This document shows positions 50,183 through 58,780 of a DNA stretch of 64,000 nt, in pieces (within the stretch, counting starts at the first letter, position 1; the number at the start of each line of letters is the position of its first letter). Origin of the DNA: Prolixibacteraceae bacterium. Its GTDB lineage: Bacteria; Bacteroidota; Bacteroidia; Bacteroidales; Prolixibacteraceae. Position numbers and translations under genes: made by a program. The DNA is taken from assembly GCA_019459485.1 (NCBI GenBank), contig JAIBEZ010000083.1, positions 1 to 64,000 on the forward strand, in the 5' to 3' direction. Below the pieces are notes generated by a model. The model worked only from the letters and a program-made list of their open reading frames with translations, was not told the origin of the DNA and made no database searches.

Positions 50183-53020
50183 TCAAACCATGCCATTTAT
50201 AAACGTATCAACAAAACCCAGTATTTTATTTAGGATACGGTCACCTACTGTTTTACGTTGCAGTACACTAGGCTTCTCACCTTCTATCAAATCAAGTACG
50301 TCATCACGTAACGGTTCACGTTCGGCAAAAAGATAGCCGTCGATTATTTTATCTACTTTTTCGGCTGTTAGGTTTTCATCAGAACACAACTTTTCAAACG
50401 CTGCAATCTGTTCTTCATTCCAGAATTTTTCAAATGCTTCCGGAATATCATCAGCATCTTCAACCTGTGGTAAGTTTTCGAGTATAAATTTTTCAATCAA
50501 TTCCCGTTTACTTCTCAGGTGTGCTTCACCAGCAATCAAATCAATAATTTCCTTTCGTTTCTTATCCTGATCACTACCTTTTAGGTTTGCCAGTAGTTTA
50601 AGAATGTATGTTACATTTATTTCGTCACGATGAATCAATTCCAGTTCAAAATCTACGTCTTCCAATATCGAAACCTTTTCCTTCTGGTGGTTGGTTTTAA
50701 CCTTCTGCCACAAATCCAGATATTTTGATTTGTAGTCTTCAAACAACTGTTCATTCATCACCAAATCATCAAAACTAAAATCGGCGAAGGTGGTTAACAC
50801 ATTTTTCAGCCTCATCAGTTCACGGAATGCCTTTATAAATTCCAGCTCATCTTCTTCACTTACCAGACTGTTAACGCTGTTTACTGTTGGTGCAACGTTC
50901 AGCAATCCAATAAATGCCTTTGTAAATTTCTTTACATACTCTTCGTATGGTTCGAGCATGATAATATCTTTGGCATCTTTATTTGAAAATAGTGCCACGG
51001 CATCATCAGTAGCTTTTTTTAGGTTGCGGAATACAACGATGTTACCCTGTGATTTCTGTTCGTTTAAAATACGGTTGGTTCTGGAATAAGCCTGTATCAG
51101 TCCGTGATACTTCAGGTTCTTGTCAACATACATGGTGTTGAGGGTCGGACTATCAAACCCAGTCAAAAACATGTTTACCACAAGCAAGATATCAATCTTT
51201 CGTTCCTTAACTTTCTTTGAAATATCGTTGTAATAGTTGTAAAACGATTCACTGTCCCGGGTTGAAAATTTGGTTTCAAACATCTGGTTATAATGCCCAA
51301 TAAATTCATCCAGTTTTTCACGGCTATGCACCTGCAACCCATATAACGCTTTGGCATCCTCAACAACCGATAATTCTTCGGGAATAAAACCATTGGCTTC
51401 CTTGTCGTCTTCGTTGGTGGCATAGCTGAAAATGGTGGCGATGCGCAAGTTGTGCTGACCCGCTTCTTTTTTCGCCTGAAACAGTTCGTAATACTTAATC
51501 AGTGTTTCAACACTATTAACGCAAAACATGCCTGTAAATTCACGGTTGTATGTTTTACGGTTGTGATTATCCAGTATGTAATTGGCTATCTTGTCCAGAC
51601 GTTGAGACGATTCCATCAGTTCCTTCGTGTCGATGTCTTCAACCTCAATATCAACATTGGTTTTACTATCCTTTTGCTTGTACCGTCCAACATACTCAAC
51701 CGAAAATTTCAGCACATTTTCGTCTTTGATGGCATCAGTTATCACGTATTTGTGCAAACAGTCACCAAACAATTCGGTGGTGGTACGTTTACCTAGTTCA
51801 TTCTTAACGGCATTTTCAACAAAAATAGGCGTACCAGTAAAACCAAACAGTTGTATGTTGCTGAAGAAAGATTTGATTCGGGCATGGGTTTCACCAAACT
51901 GTGAACGGTGGCATTCATCGAAGATAAACACGATCCGTTCATCCTTCAGTTTCTCCATACGAGCCAGATACAGTTTTTTACTGATAGCGGTGTTTAGCTT
52001 CTGGATGGTGGTAACGATTAATTTGGTACTATCGGCAAACTGTTTTACCAAAGCATTGGTGTTATCTGTACCATCAATACTGCCCTTGCTGAAGCTGTTA
52101 AATTCTTTGGTGGTCTGGAAATCCAAATCTTTACGGTCAACCACGAACACCACTTTTTTAACATGTGGCAGGTTCATCAGGATTTGGCTGGCTTTAAAAG
52201 ATGTCAGCGTTTTTCCTGAACCTGTGGTGTGCCAGATGTAACCGTTTTTGGTGGTGTTTTTAACCCGATCAATCAACGCTTCAACAGCATAGTACTGATA
52301 CGGTCGTAAAACCATGAGTATTTTATATGCTTCGCTAAGTACCACGTATTTGCAAATCATTTTAGATACATGGCAGGTGTCAAGAAAGCAGAAAGCAAAT
52401 TGTTCGAGTTGGGTAATGGTTTTGTTATCGGTGGCACTCCAATAAAAGGTTTGTTTAAACGATTGGTATTTGTTGTTTGCGTAATATTTGGTATTAACAC
52501 CATTGCTGATAACGAATATCTGAACGTACTGGAATAATCCGATGGACGCACCAAACGAATGTCGTTGATAACGATTGATCTGGTTGAATGCCTCTTTTAA
52601 CTCGATACCCCTGCGTTTCAGTTCAATCTGAACCAGTGGCAACCCATTAACCAAGATGGTCACATCGTAACGATTCTTGTATGTTCCTTCAGCGCTTACC
52701 TGATTGGTAACCTGAAACTGGTTTTGACACCAGTTTTCCTGTTCTATAAATTCGAAGTACAAGCTTTCACCGTTGTCTCGGGTGATGTGTTGTTTCTCGC
52801 GTAGTGTTTTGGCTTTCTCGAATACCGAACCTTTGCTCAGGATATTCAGCACCCGGTCAAATTCTTTGGCGGTAAACTCAATGCCGTTGTGCTTTTCCAG
52901 TTGGATTTTCAGGTTCGCCAGCAAATCACGTTCATCGTTGATGGTAATGAATGCATAACCCAGGGTTTGCAGTTGAATGACCAGATTGTCTTCGAGTACT
53001 TGTTCAGGTTGTTTGGACAT
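50183..53020 (-). CDS. hsdR: Type I restriction enzyme R subunit
   Basis: 945 residues. The N-terminal PD-(D/E)xK nuclease has Asp in RYDVTILVNG and the ELK pair in QIELKRRG. The helicase motor has Walker A (TTGSGKTLTSF), the DEAD-box variant DECHRSQ, and FTGTPIF as motif III. A C-terminal helical region binds the methylase core. It translocates and cuts unmodified DNA. It is the last gene of the minus-strand hsd locus and starts 3 bases after a small ORF; hsdS and hsdM lie further upstream beyond inserted cargo. Confidence 0.96.
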   Translation of the reverse strand: MSKQPEQVLEDNLVIQLQTLGYAFITINDERDLLANLKIQLEKHNGIEFTAKEFDRVLNILSKGSVFEKAKTLREKQHITRDNGESLYFEFIEQENWCQNQFQVTNQVSAEGTYKNRYDVTILVNGLPLVQIELKRRGIELKEAFNQINRYQRHSFGASIGLFQYVQIFVISNGVNTKYYANNKYQSFKQTFYWSATDNKTITQLEQFAFCFLDTCHVSKMICKYVVLSEAYKILMVLRPYQYYAVEALIDRVKNTTKNGYIWHTTGSGKTLTSFKASQILMNLPHVKKVVFVVDRKDLDFQTTKEFNSFSKGSIDGTDNTNALVKQFADSTKLIVTTIQKLNTAISKKLYLARMEKLKDERIVFIFDECHRSQFGETHARIKSFFSNIQLFGFTGTPIFVENAVKNELGKRTTTELFGDCLHKYVITDAIKDENVLKFSVEYVGRYKQKDSKTNVDIEVEDIDTKELMESSQRLDKIANYILDNHNRKTYNREFTGMFCVNSVETLIKYYELFQAKKEAGQHNLRIATIFSYATNEDDKEANGFIPEELSVVEDAKALYGLQVHSREKLDEFIGHYNQMFETKFSTRDSESFYNYYNDISKKVKERKIDILLVVNMFLTGFDSPTLNTMYVDKNLKYHGLIQAYSRTNRILNEQKSQGNIVVFRNLKKATDDAVALFSNKDAKDIIMLEPYEEYVKKFTKAFIGLLNVAPTVNSVNSLVSEEDELEFIKAFRELMRLKNVLTTFADFSFDDLVMNEQLFEDYKSKYLDLWQKVKTNHQKEKVSILEDVDFELELIHRDEINVTYILKLLANLKGSDQDKKRKEIIDLIAGEAHLRSKRELIEKFILENLPQVEDADDIPEAFEKFWNEEQIAAFEKLCSDENLTAEKVDKIIDGYLFAEREPLRDDVLDLIEGEKPSVLQRKTVGDRILNKILGFVDTFINGMV

Positions 53021-53023
53021 AAT

Positions 53024-53170
53024 TTATTTCCAAATAGGTTCGTTTTGCCAATTCAATAGTTTGTCTTTTCCATCAGAAGGAATTCCCATATATTGAATGG
53101 GAATATTTGGATGTCTTTCGAACAACCCTTCAAGTTTAGCTTTTAAACTATTACTGGGATTTTTACTCAT
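53024..53170 (-). pseudogene. Short ORF resembling the C-terminus of an Abi_2 protein
   Basis: 48 residues from the ATG at 53170, ending 3 bases before the hsdR start. The product has SLKAKLEGLFERHPNIPI, then YMGIPSD and a final NWQNEPIWK. This resembles the last 40-45 residues of Abi_2 (AbiD/F-type) abortive-infection proteins, which I recall ending in a MGFP...W...PLW pattern. An in-frame stop directly before the ATG and the absence of any Abi core upstream suggest a leftover tail. It could also be a small coupled protein. The match is from memory and needs a search. Confidence 0.4.
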
Positions 53171-53366
53171 GGCCTAAAAAGAAAAGACCCCCCAAGTGTG
53201 CATCAAGGAGAGGCATGGGAGGTGTATTATCATTAGGAAATATACTTTCTTTTAGGAAAGACCCGTATGCAGTTCTAATGGTATGCAAAACGGGTACTGT
53301 TGCCGCAAAAATAGAGCAATTGTGTGATTGTGCAATAAGTCTCAGTAATATTTCTTCGCTTCTCAT
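53163..53366 (-). CDS. Small hypothetical ORF, doubtful
   Basis: 67 residues (starts MRSEEILLRLIAQSHN, ends GGLFFLGHE). It overlaps the start of the next small ORF by 8 bases. I recognise no family. It occupies the otherwise empty 250 bases between the hsdS-tail copy at 53391 and the Abi-like fragment. It may be a chance frame or a fragment of a lost gene. Confidence 0.2.
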   Translation of the reverse strand: MRSEEILLRLIAQSHNCSIFAATVPVLHTIRTAYGSFLKESIFPNDNTPPMPLLDAHLGGLFFLGHE

Positions 53367-53390
53367 GGTTGCCTGATATTATTGCACGTT

Positions 53391-53417
53391 ATACAAACAT
53401 TTGTTGCAACTGTCCTT
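53391..53417 (-). repeat. hsdS 3'-end copy C (decayed)
   Basis: About 26 bases (acaaacatttgttgcaac, one change, gtcctt on the plus strand) match the last codons of hsdS. They encode a remnant of LQQMFV and a stop. It lies 4 bases downstream of the HigA-like stop, bounding the toxin-antitoxin cargo on its far side. Confidence 0.7.
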
Positions 53418-53421
53418 GAAA

Positions 53422-53745
53422 CTATATTTCATGAATTGCATCCGCTTTATAATCTACTACATTGATTAATTCAATGTGCAATGCATCTTCCAATTTTGAA
53501 ATTGTTTCGATTGTAAGGTTTTCGGTGCCTTTCAACCATTTGTTAACTTGTTGTGGCGAAACGCTCATGTTCTTTGCCAGCTCCTTTTGTGAAATGTTTA
53601 ACTCGTCGATTCGGGTTAATATTCTGACTGCTATTGCCTTTGAGCGGTTTAGCCAGGTTCTGTTTTCCTTTCTCCAATTTATTTGTTCCAAAACAGAATC
53701 ATCCTGTTCGGATACCAAGGCTAAAAATTTATCTTTTTTTGTCAT
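53422..53745 (-). CDS. HigA-like XRE antitoxin
   Basis: 107 residues. A helix-turn-helix spans about 48-100 (ISQKELAKNMSVSPQQVNKWLKG then NLTIETISKLEDAL). The N-terminal helical arm (RKENRTWLNRSKAIAVRILTRI) is typical of antitoxins partnered with RelE/HigB-like toxins in Bacteroidota. It begins 2 bases after the toxin gene (toxin first, as in higBA). The pair is inserted between hsdS and hsdR. Confidence 0.8.
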   Translation of the reverse strand: MTKKDKFLALVSEQDDSVLEQINWRKENRTWLNRSKAIAVRILTRIDELNISQKELAKNMSVSPQQVNKWLKGTENLTIETISKLEDALHIELINVVDYKADAIHEI

Positions 53746-53747
53746 AA

Positions 53748-54263
53748 CTATTCATTTAAAAATTCATAAAACGAATCGATGTCGAAGACTCCGTTTTCAA
53801 TTAAAAATTGTCTAGCTCTTTCGAGTTTTTTTAATTCATTGTTTGTATGCACTCTTTCTTCCATTAAATGAGTGAATTTTATAGCTCCTCCAGTAATTAC
53901 AAAACAATTTTCATCAATTTTCAAGGCATAAATTCTTAAATAGTTCTTTCTTCCTTTGTTCAATGATAATTTGCGAAATTGATATTCAGTATTGTGTAAT
54001 TGTTTGAAAAATGTATCTAATTTTTTATCATTGTTTGTTGAAAGTCGGTATAGTATATCATCTATTTCGTTGGCATCAATGCTGATTAGATCAAGTAACA
54101 GATCAATGGATGAATTTCCAATGTCTTGTTTGTTGGCTTTAATAAATTGAAACAAATAAGGTATGTCATTCCACAAATTCAACAATCGTTTTAATTCGTT
54201 TTCTTTTTCATTGTCGTAATGAAAAGAGAATAATTTGCTTCCAAATATATGCACAATTTTCAT
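53748..54263 (-). CDS. HigB/RelE-like toxin candidate
   Basis: 171 residues, with no close family I can name. The C-terminal half (LRIYALKIDENCFVITGGAIKFTH, then a helix with RARQFLIENG) has the strand-helix pattern and Lys/Arg/His content of RelE-superfamily mRNA interferases. The N-terminal half is an extra helical region. The strongest evidence is the directly following XRE antitoxin gene, 2 bases away. It lies between two hsdS-tail copies. Confidence 0.65.
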   Translation of the reverse strand: MKIVHIFGSKLFSFHYDNEKENELKRLLNLWNDIPYLFQFIKANKQDIGNSSIDLLLDLISIDANEIDDILYRLSTNNDKKLDTFFKQLHNTEYQFRKLSLNKGRKNYLRIYALKIDENCFVITGGAIKFTHLMEERVHTNNELKKLERARQFLIENGVFDIDSFYEFLNE

Positions 54264-54309
54264 AAAATCAGCTTATAAGTTTACATTCATTTTAGAAATT
54301 CATTTCACT

Positions 54310-54417
54310 TTACACAAACATTTGTTGTAACAGTCCTTTTTTGTATGCTTCGGTTTTAGCGATCAAGATACACTCCAAATGTACACGTTGGATAACCAAT
54401 ATTTTCTTCTTGTACAT
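54310..54417 (-). pseudogene. hsdS 3'-end copy B (fragment)
   Basis: The last 18 residues of this 35-residue frame (LIAKTEAYKKGLLQQMFV) match the end of HsdS (LISKTEAYKKGLLQQMFV) with one change, and the DNA is nearly identical for about 55 bases. Upstream of that the sequence diverges. It is therefore a detached gene tail, in the same orientation as the intact hsdS, and it marks the boundary between two cargo blocks. Confidence 0.85.
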
Positions 54418-54461
54418 GTTAATGTTGTCGGGCTCAGTTTTTTTTGATTTTATTCCATTCC

Positions 54462-54770
54462 TTATTTATCACCGAAAAAACTATTGATCCATGCCCCTAT
54501 AAGTAACAAAATCACTGCATAAAGCAATCCTACTAACCATTTTGGAATATTTATCTTATAAATCAACTTTTCTACGAAATTACAATTGTCGAGCTCTTTC
54601 CAATCAAGCAATGATGTTTCAGTTAAATAATCAGGGGAACTATATTTCAATTTATTCTTCTGTACTTCATCCTTATGACTAAGGAAAACTATTGGGTCAT
54701 TAAAATCGTAATTGACACTTTTCCCATTCTTTATATAGGCTTTAAACCGTATTAATTTATTTTTTTTCAT
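54462..54770 (-). CDS. Small tail-anchored membrane protein of unknown function
   Basis: 102 residues from the ATG at 54770, two bases after the hsdS stop; a TTG at 54779 is less likely. A basic, strand-rich N-terminal part is followed by one C-terminal membrane helix (WLVGLLYAVILLLIGAWINSFF). I recognise no family. Its position between the intact hsdS and a copied hsdS tail suggests it was acquired as cargo. Confidence 0.6.
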   Translation of the reverse strand: MKKNKLIRFKAYIKNGKSVNYDFNDPIVFLSHKDEVQKNKLKYSSPDYLTETSLLDWKELDNCNFVEKLIYKINIPKWLVGLLYAVILLLIGAWINSFFGDK

Positions 54771-54771
54771 T

Positions 54772-55998
54772 TTACACAAACATTTGTTGCAACAGTCCTT
54801 TTTTGTATGCTTCTGTTTTACTGATCAGGTTGTTGCAACCATTAATCTTTTCATCAATAGCTGTAAGAAAATTAACGATTTTGGTTTGTTCAGTTATGCA
54901 CGGTAATTCAATTAAAATGGTTCTTATATCACTACCGCTGACTGCTGTAAATGTGCTACCCTGCTCTAATCTTACCCATTTGGGTTCATAGCTTAAAAGG
55001 AATTGATATAAAAAACCAATATTGCTTTTTTTATTATTCCTAATACTGCAAACACCCCTTCCAATACAAGCATTGTGAACTGATTTTGCAACAGAACCAA
55101 CAGGTGCTCTAACAGTTAAAATTACATCTCCAATTTTACATTTTTTTGTTGGTTCACTTGTCCAGTTTCTTGGATTTGATTTTCTATCCGATAAATCAGC
55201 ATTTCCTTGAATTAGTAATTCACCAATACCTTCAGTATTGTATGATCTTGAATCTGGTGATTGACCCATAATAACATCAGAAACATCACCCAATTCCTTT
55301 TCTTCCCATTCAGGAAATTCATTACCATCATCATCTTTAAATCTAATTTCCTGATCAAAGATTTTTTGCATCACCCCTTTTTTGTATTGTTCCAATAGGG
55401 TTTTCTTCTGTTTCAGTTGGTTTAATCGTTCATCAACGGCAGTTAGAAATGTGGCGATTTTGGTTTGTTCCGGAAGGGTTGGAAGCAATAATTGCATACT
55501 TTTCAAATCTTCAGTACTCACATTACTTTGATTTCCTGTGCCGCCTTTTGAATTGGCGAAAAAATGAAATAAGAATCGTTCGTGAGAAATTAGATATGAG
55601 ATGAAGCTATTGGTTGTTTTATTCCTTTTTTCTCTTAGTCGAACTAATCTTTGATTCAATAAATATTTATCACTTTCATTAATCATTACTGAATATCCAT
55701 AGTCTTCCTTCCCCACAGTTCCAGTTAATGTTAAAACCGTATCTCCGCTATTTAATAAAAAATCCATGTGTTTATCATGAAGAGTTGACCAGAATGTAGG
55801 ATTTCGATCAAGCCTTAACTCATTTTTATATACGTTTGACATTTTTATCAATTGATATTTCGAAGGTTCATTCAGCATATAGCTACTATTAAAGGCATAT
55901 CCAGATAAAAATGATATTTCTTCACCCAATTGTTTCAATTCCCATTCGCCTGTAAATTCAGGAAAACGCAAGGTTGGTATGTTATTTTGCTTTGTCAT
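54772..55998 (-). CDS. hsdS: Type I restriction-modification specificity subunit
   Basis: 408 residues with two target-recognition domains. Each half opens with FPEFTGEWELKQLGE-like or FPEWEEKELGDV sequence and ends with a conserved helix (LPEQTKIATFLTAVDERL; EQTKIVNFLTAIDEKI). The C-terminus is SKTEAYKKGLLQQMFV. It sets the bipartite DNA target for both methylation and restriction. Its ATG overlaps the stop of the truncated Bro-N gene (ATGA). Its 3' end is present twice more downstream. Confidence 0.95.
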   Translation of the reverse strand: MTKQNNIPTLRFPEFTGEWELKQLGEEISFLSGYAFNSSYMLNEPSKYQLIKMSNVYKNELRLDRNPTFWSTLHDKHMDFLLNSGDTVLTLTGTVGKEDYGYSVMINESDKYLLNQRLVRLREKRNKTTNSFISYLISHERFLFHFFANSKGGTGNQSNVSTEDLKSMQLLLPTLPEQTKIATFLTAVDERLNQLKQKKTLLEQYKKGVMQKIFDQEIRFKDDDGNEFPEWEEKELGDVSDVIMGQSPDSRSYNTEGIGELLIQGNADLSDRKSNPRNWTSEPTKKCKIGDVILTVRAPVGSVAKSVHNACIGRGVCSIRNNKKSNIGFLYQFLLSYEPKWVRLEQGSTFTAVSGSDIRTILIELPCITEQTKIVNFLTAIDEKINGCNNLISKTEAYKKGLLQQMFV

Positions 55999-56288
55999 TG
56001 TTGTATTAACCTGAAAAGTTGCTCGGTATCGGCTACATCGGTCAATCGCATTTTACCATCTTCGGCCAATAATTTCAAACGGTTACAATTTGTAACCGTT
56101 TCATTTCCTTCTTTCAGAAGTCTGAATTTTAATACTTTCCAATAATTTCGTGCCCCCTGATAATCATTTTTGTCTGTTAGTACGGCAATGACATCCACAA
56201 TTGAAAAATACCATTGTTCCTTCTCAGTATCCCAAAGTGTACGAACTTTTCTATCATCAAATAATTTGATCGCTTCTTTTTTTGTCAT
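55995..56288 (-). CDS. Truncated Bro-N/antirepressor-like protein
   Basis: 97 residues. The sequence AIKLFDDRKVRTLW, YFSIVDVIAVLTD and GARNYWKVLKFRLLKEG is the Bro-N domain of proteins I recall as about 280-300 residues and often found next to hsd genes in Bacteroidota. Here it stops right after TEQLFRLIQQ, where longer relatives continue. Its TGA overlaps the hsdS ATG, so the two are translationally coupled. Either a deletion joined the gene to hsdS or a short form is in use. Confidence 0.75.
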   Translation of the reverse strand: MTKKEAIKLFDDRKVRTLWDTEKEQWYFSIVDVIAVLTDKNDYQGARNYWKVLKFRLLKEGNETVTNCNRLKLLAEDGKMRLTDVADTEQLFRLIQQ

Positions 56289-56298
56289 ATTTCAGGAT

Positions 56299-57903
56299 TT
56301 AAAACGGGGTTGAAATACTTAGTTCTTTGCAAAATCCGGCAATGGTATTCTTTGTTTCAGCCATTTGCCGGTCCAGTTCGACAAGCTCACTGGCCAACTT
56401 GTTTATATCAATGCTGTCCGCAACTTCAAAAGTGTCAACATATCGAGGTATGTTGAGGTTGTAATCATTATCAGCAATGGTTTTTAATGATGCAATTTTA
56501 CTGTATTTATTAGCCTCAGTTCGGTTTCGGTAAGTTGATATGATCTTTTCTATATGCTCAGGTAACAGAATATTTTGAGTTTTAACCTTGTCGAAGTGCT
56601 GGCTGGCATCAATAAACAGCACATCATCAGGATTTTCACGACACTTTTTAAACACCAGAATACAGGTCGGAATACTTGTTCCGTAAAAAATATTGGAAGG
56701 TAACCCAATCACGGCATCCAGATAATTACGATCTTCAATCAGGTATTTGCGTATGTGTTGTTCTGCGCCTCCACGAAATAAAACACCATGAGGTAATACG
56801 ATGGCCATAGTTCCATTGTCGGCCAAATGGTGAATCATGTGTTGCACAAAAGCAAAATCGGCTTTACTTGATGGTGCAAGCCGCCCGTACTGGCTAAACC
56901 TATCATCAGACATAAACAACGGACTGGCACTCCATTGTGCTGAAAATGGTGGATTGGCTACAATCGCTTCAAATTTATGGTTGAGGTGTTGAGGGTGTTC
57001 CAGCGTGTCTTCTTGTTTTATATTGAACTTACGGTAATGCACATCATGCAAAATCATGTTCATTCGAGCCAAATTGTAGGTAGTACGATTCATTTCCTGA
57101 CCGTAAAAATTACCCACTTCCTTTACTTCTTTAGCAACACGTAACAACAACGAACCAGAACCACATGTAGGATCATAAACTGAACGAAGCTTTGTTTTAC
57201 CAGTAGTAACCAGTTTTGCCAATACCATACTAACCTGTTGCGGAGTATAGAACTCACCAGCCTTTTTACCTGCTCCACTGGCAAACTGACCTATCAGGTA
57301 TTCGTAGGCATCACCCAAAACGTCAGCCTGTGCATTTTCCAACTGGAAATCAATTTTATCGAGGTGAAACAGCACCTTTGCTATGAGTTCATTTTTTGCT
57401 GATTCGGTTCTACCGAGTTTTGTTGAGGTGAGGTCTAAATCTTCAAAAAGGTTATCGAAATCATCCTCACTTGCTGTACCCATTGTACTCTGCTCGATGC
57501 TCACCAGAATTTTTCCAAGGTCTTCCAGAATAAAATTATTATTTGCACCGTTTCCGTTCACGTCAATTTCGTTGCTGTCAACCGCAATTGAAGACCCACG
57601 TTTGGCAATCTGGCTGAAAAGTTCCGAAGGTTTCAGGAAATACCCCAATTTTAATAATGCTTCTTCTTTAATGGCTTCGATGTATTGTTTTCCAAGTTCA
57701 GTATTTTCATCAATGTCGTTGTATTTAACACGATCCTGTTTCAGTATCGAATCGGCATAACGAACCATCTTTTCCGACAGGTACTTGTAAAAAATAAAGC
57801 CAAGGATATAATCACGGAATTCATCAGCATTCATTTTGCCACGTAGCGTATTGGCAATATTCCATAACTGTTGTTCTAACAGTCGTTTCTGTTCCTCACT
57901 CAT
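56299..57903 (-). CDS. hsdM: Type I restriction-modification methyltransferase subunit
   Basis: 534 residues. An N-terminal HsdM helical domain (about 5-150, LWNIANTLRGKMNADEFRDYILGFIFYKYL-like pieces) precedes the adenine methyltransferase core. That core has SAM motif DPTCGSGSLLL and catalytic NPPF in IVANPPFSAQW. It methylates adenine at the HsdS target. It is the first gene of the minus-strand hsd operon, with a promoter box and an inverted repeat just upstream. Confidence 0.96.
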   Translation of the reverse strand: MSEEQKRLLEQQLWNIANTLRGKMNADEFRDYILGFIFYKYLSEKMVRYADSILKQDRVKYNDIDENTELGKQYIEAIKEEALLKLGYFLKPSELFSQIAKRGSSIAVDSNEIDVNGNGANNNFILEDLGKILVSIEQSTMGTASEDDFDNLFEDLDLTSTKLGRTESAKNELIAKVLFHLDKIDFQLENAQADVLGDAYEYLIGQFASGAGKKAGEFYTPQQVSMVLAKLVTTGKTKLRSVYDPTCGSGSLLLRVAKEVKEVGNFYGQEMNRTTYNLARMNMILHDVHYRKFNIKQEDTLEHPQHLNHKFEAIVANPPFSAQWSASPLFMSDDRFSQYGRLAPSSKADFAFVQHMIHHLADNGTMAIVLPHGVLFRGGAEQHIRKYLIEDRNYLDAVIGLPSNIFYGTSIPTCILVFKKCRENPDDVLFIDASQHFDKVKTQNILLPEHIEKIISTYRNRTEANKYSKIASLKTIADNDYNLNIPRYVDTFEVADSIDINKLASELVELDRQMAETKNTIAGFCKELSISTPF

Positions 57904-57914
57904 TTTTGCTTTTT

Positions 57915-57933
57915 GTTTGAAAGCTCAAACATA
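57915..57933 (-). promoter_or_regulatory. hsdM promoter box overlapped by an inverted repeat
   Basis: On the minus strand TATGTTTG (57926-57933) matches TAnnTTTG and starts transcription about 16 bases before the hsdM ATG. A perfect inverted repeat, GTTTGA-N4-TCAAAC (57915-57930), covers most of the box and the start region, the usual place for a repressor. Confidence 0.55.
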
Positions 57934-58063
57934 CATAATTCAGACAATTCATCCGACAGGATGCACATTTTTTTAATTTTTTATCCGGAAAAGTTGGTTA
58001 TTATAATTTATTGTCTGAACTTAGTTGACGATAATCTTAATTTTAACCAAAAATCATTTAATC

Positions 58064-58768
58064 ATGTCAATTAGAATTTACAGCTACAAAGATGTTGTGA
58101 TGCTCATGGCTGCAAAAAGCATTCTGCAAAGTATGCAGGCCAATCTGGGCGAGTTGTCAATGGTTCGTTCCAACTGGACGGAAGCCTATGTGATGGATCT
58201 GATCACAAGAATTGAAAACGCCATCGAAAACTTTCTGGGGCTGGACAAGAAACAACCCCTTCGGGAAGCCACCGATCTGTTAAAAAAAATTGTTGCACCG
58301 GCTTTACGCGACCTGAGTTTTATTAAAACACAAGTCGAAGTTGACTTTGCCGAAAACGCCGCTGAGATTTTGAAAACACTGGGCATCAATAAAAATCTGC
58401 GCAACATTGATCAGGAAGAATTGATTGAGGTGCTTTACAGTTTTAAAAAAGGAATAGCTCCCACGCTGCAAAACGAAATAACTCAAAAAGGCACCAATCC
58501 AGCTTTAATTGAAAATATAATTGGTTACGCCACCCAACTTGAGCAAGCAAACCTGAGCCAGGAAGGCATGAAAACAGCCACTCAAAACGTTTCGCAGGAA
58601 GCAGTTGACGCGTTTAACGAGATTTACACCGAAGTGATCGGTATCAGTAAAATAGCTTCCAAATTCTATCAGGATGACAAACTGAAAAAGGAACAGTTTA
58701 CCTTTACCAAGGTGGTTAAGAAAATGGGATCTGCCAACAAAAAGGACGACGATCCTCAGGTTGATTAA
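58064..58768 (+). CDS. Conserved helical protein of unknown function
   Basis: 234 residues from the ATG at 58064 (MSIRIYSYKDVVMLM). Helical throughout, with a highly charged C-terminus (KKDDDPQVD). There is no signal peptide or membrane segment. I recall similar proteins in several Bacteroidota but no domain name or function. It is divergent from hsdM, carries its own terminator and does not overlap with the island genes. Confidence 0.75.
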   Translation: MSIRIYSYKDVVMLMAAKSILQSMQANLGELSMVRSNWTEAYVMDLITRIENAIENFLGLDKKQPLREATDLLKKIVAPALRDLSFIKTQVEVDFAENAAEILKTLGINKNLRNIDQEELIEVLYSFKKGIAPTLQNEITQKGTNPALIENIIGYATQLEQANLSQEGMKTATQNVSQEAVDAFNEIYTEVIGISKIASKFYQDDKLKKEQFTFTKVVKKMGSANKKDDDPQVD

Positions 58769-58780
58769 TCATTTCCAAAG

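Noticed and set aside
51627-52241. Plus-strand frame inside hsdR
   Set aside because: Antisense shadow of the conserved helicase core.
53391-54835. Phase-variable hsdS shufflon
   Set aside because: All hsdS-tail copies are in the same orientation, no alternative target-recognition domain is present and no invertase gene is nearby.
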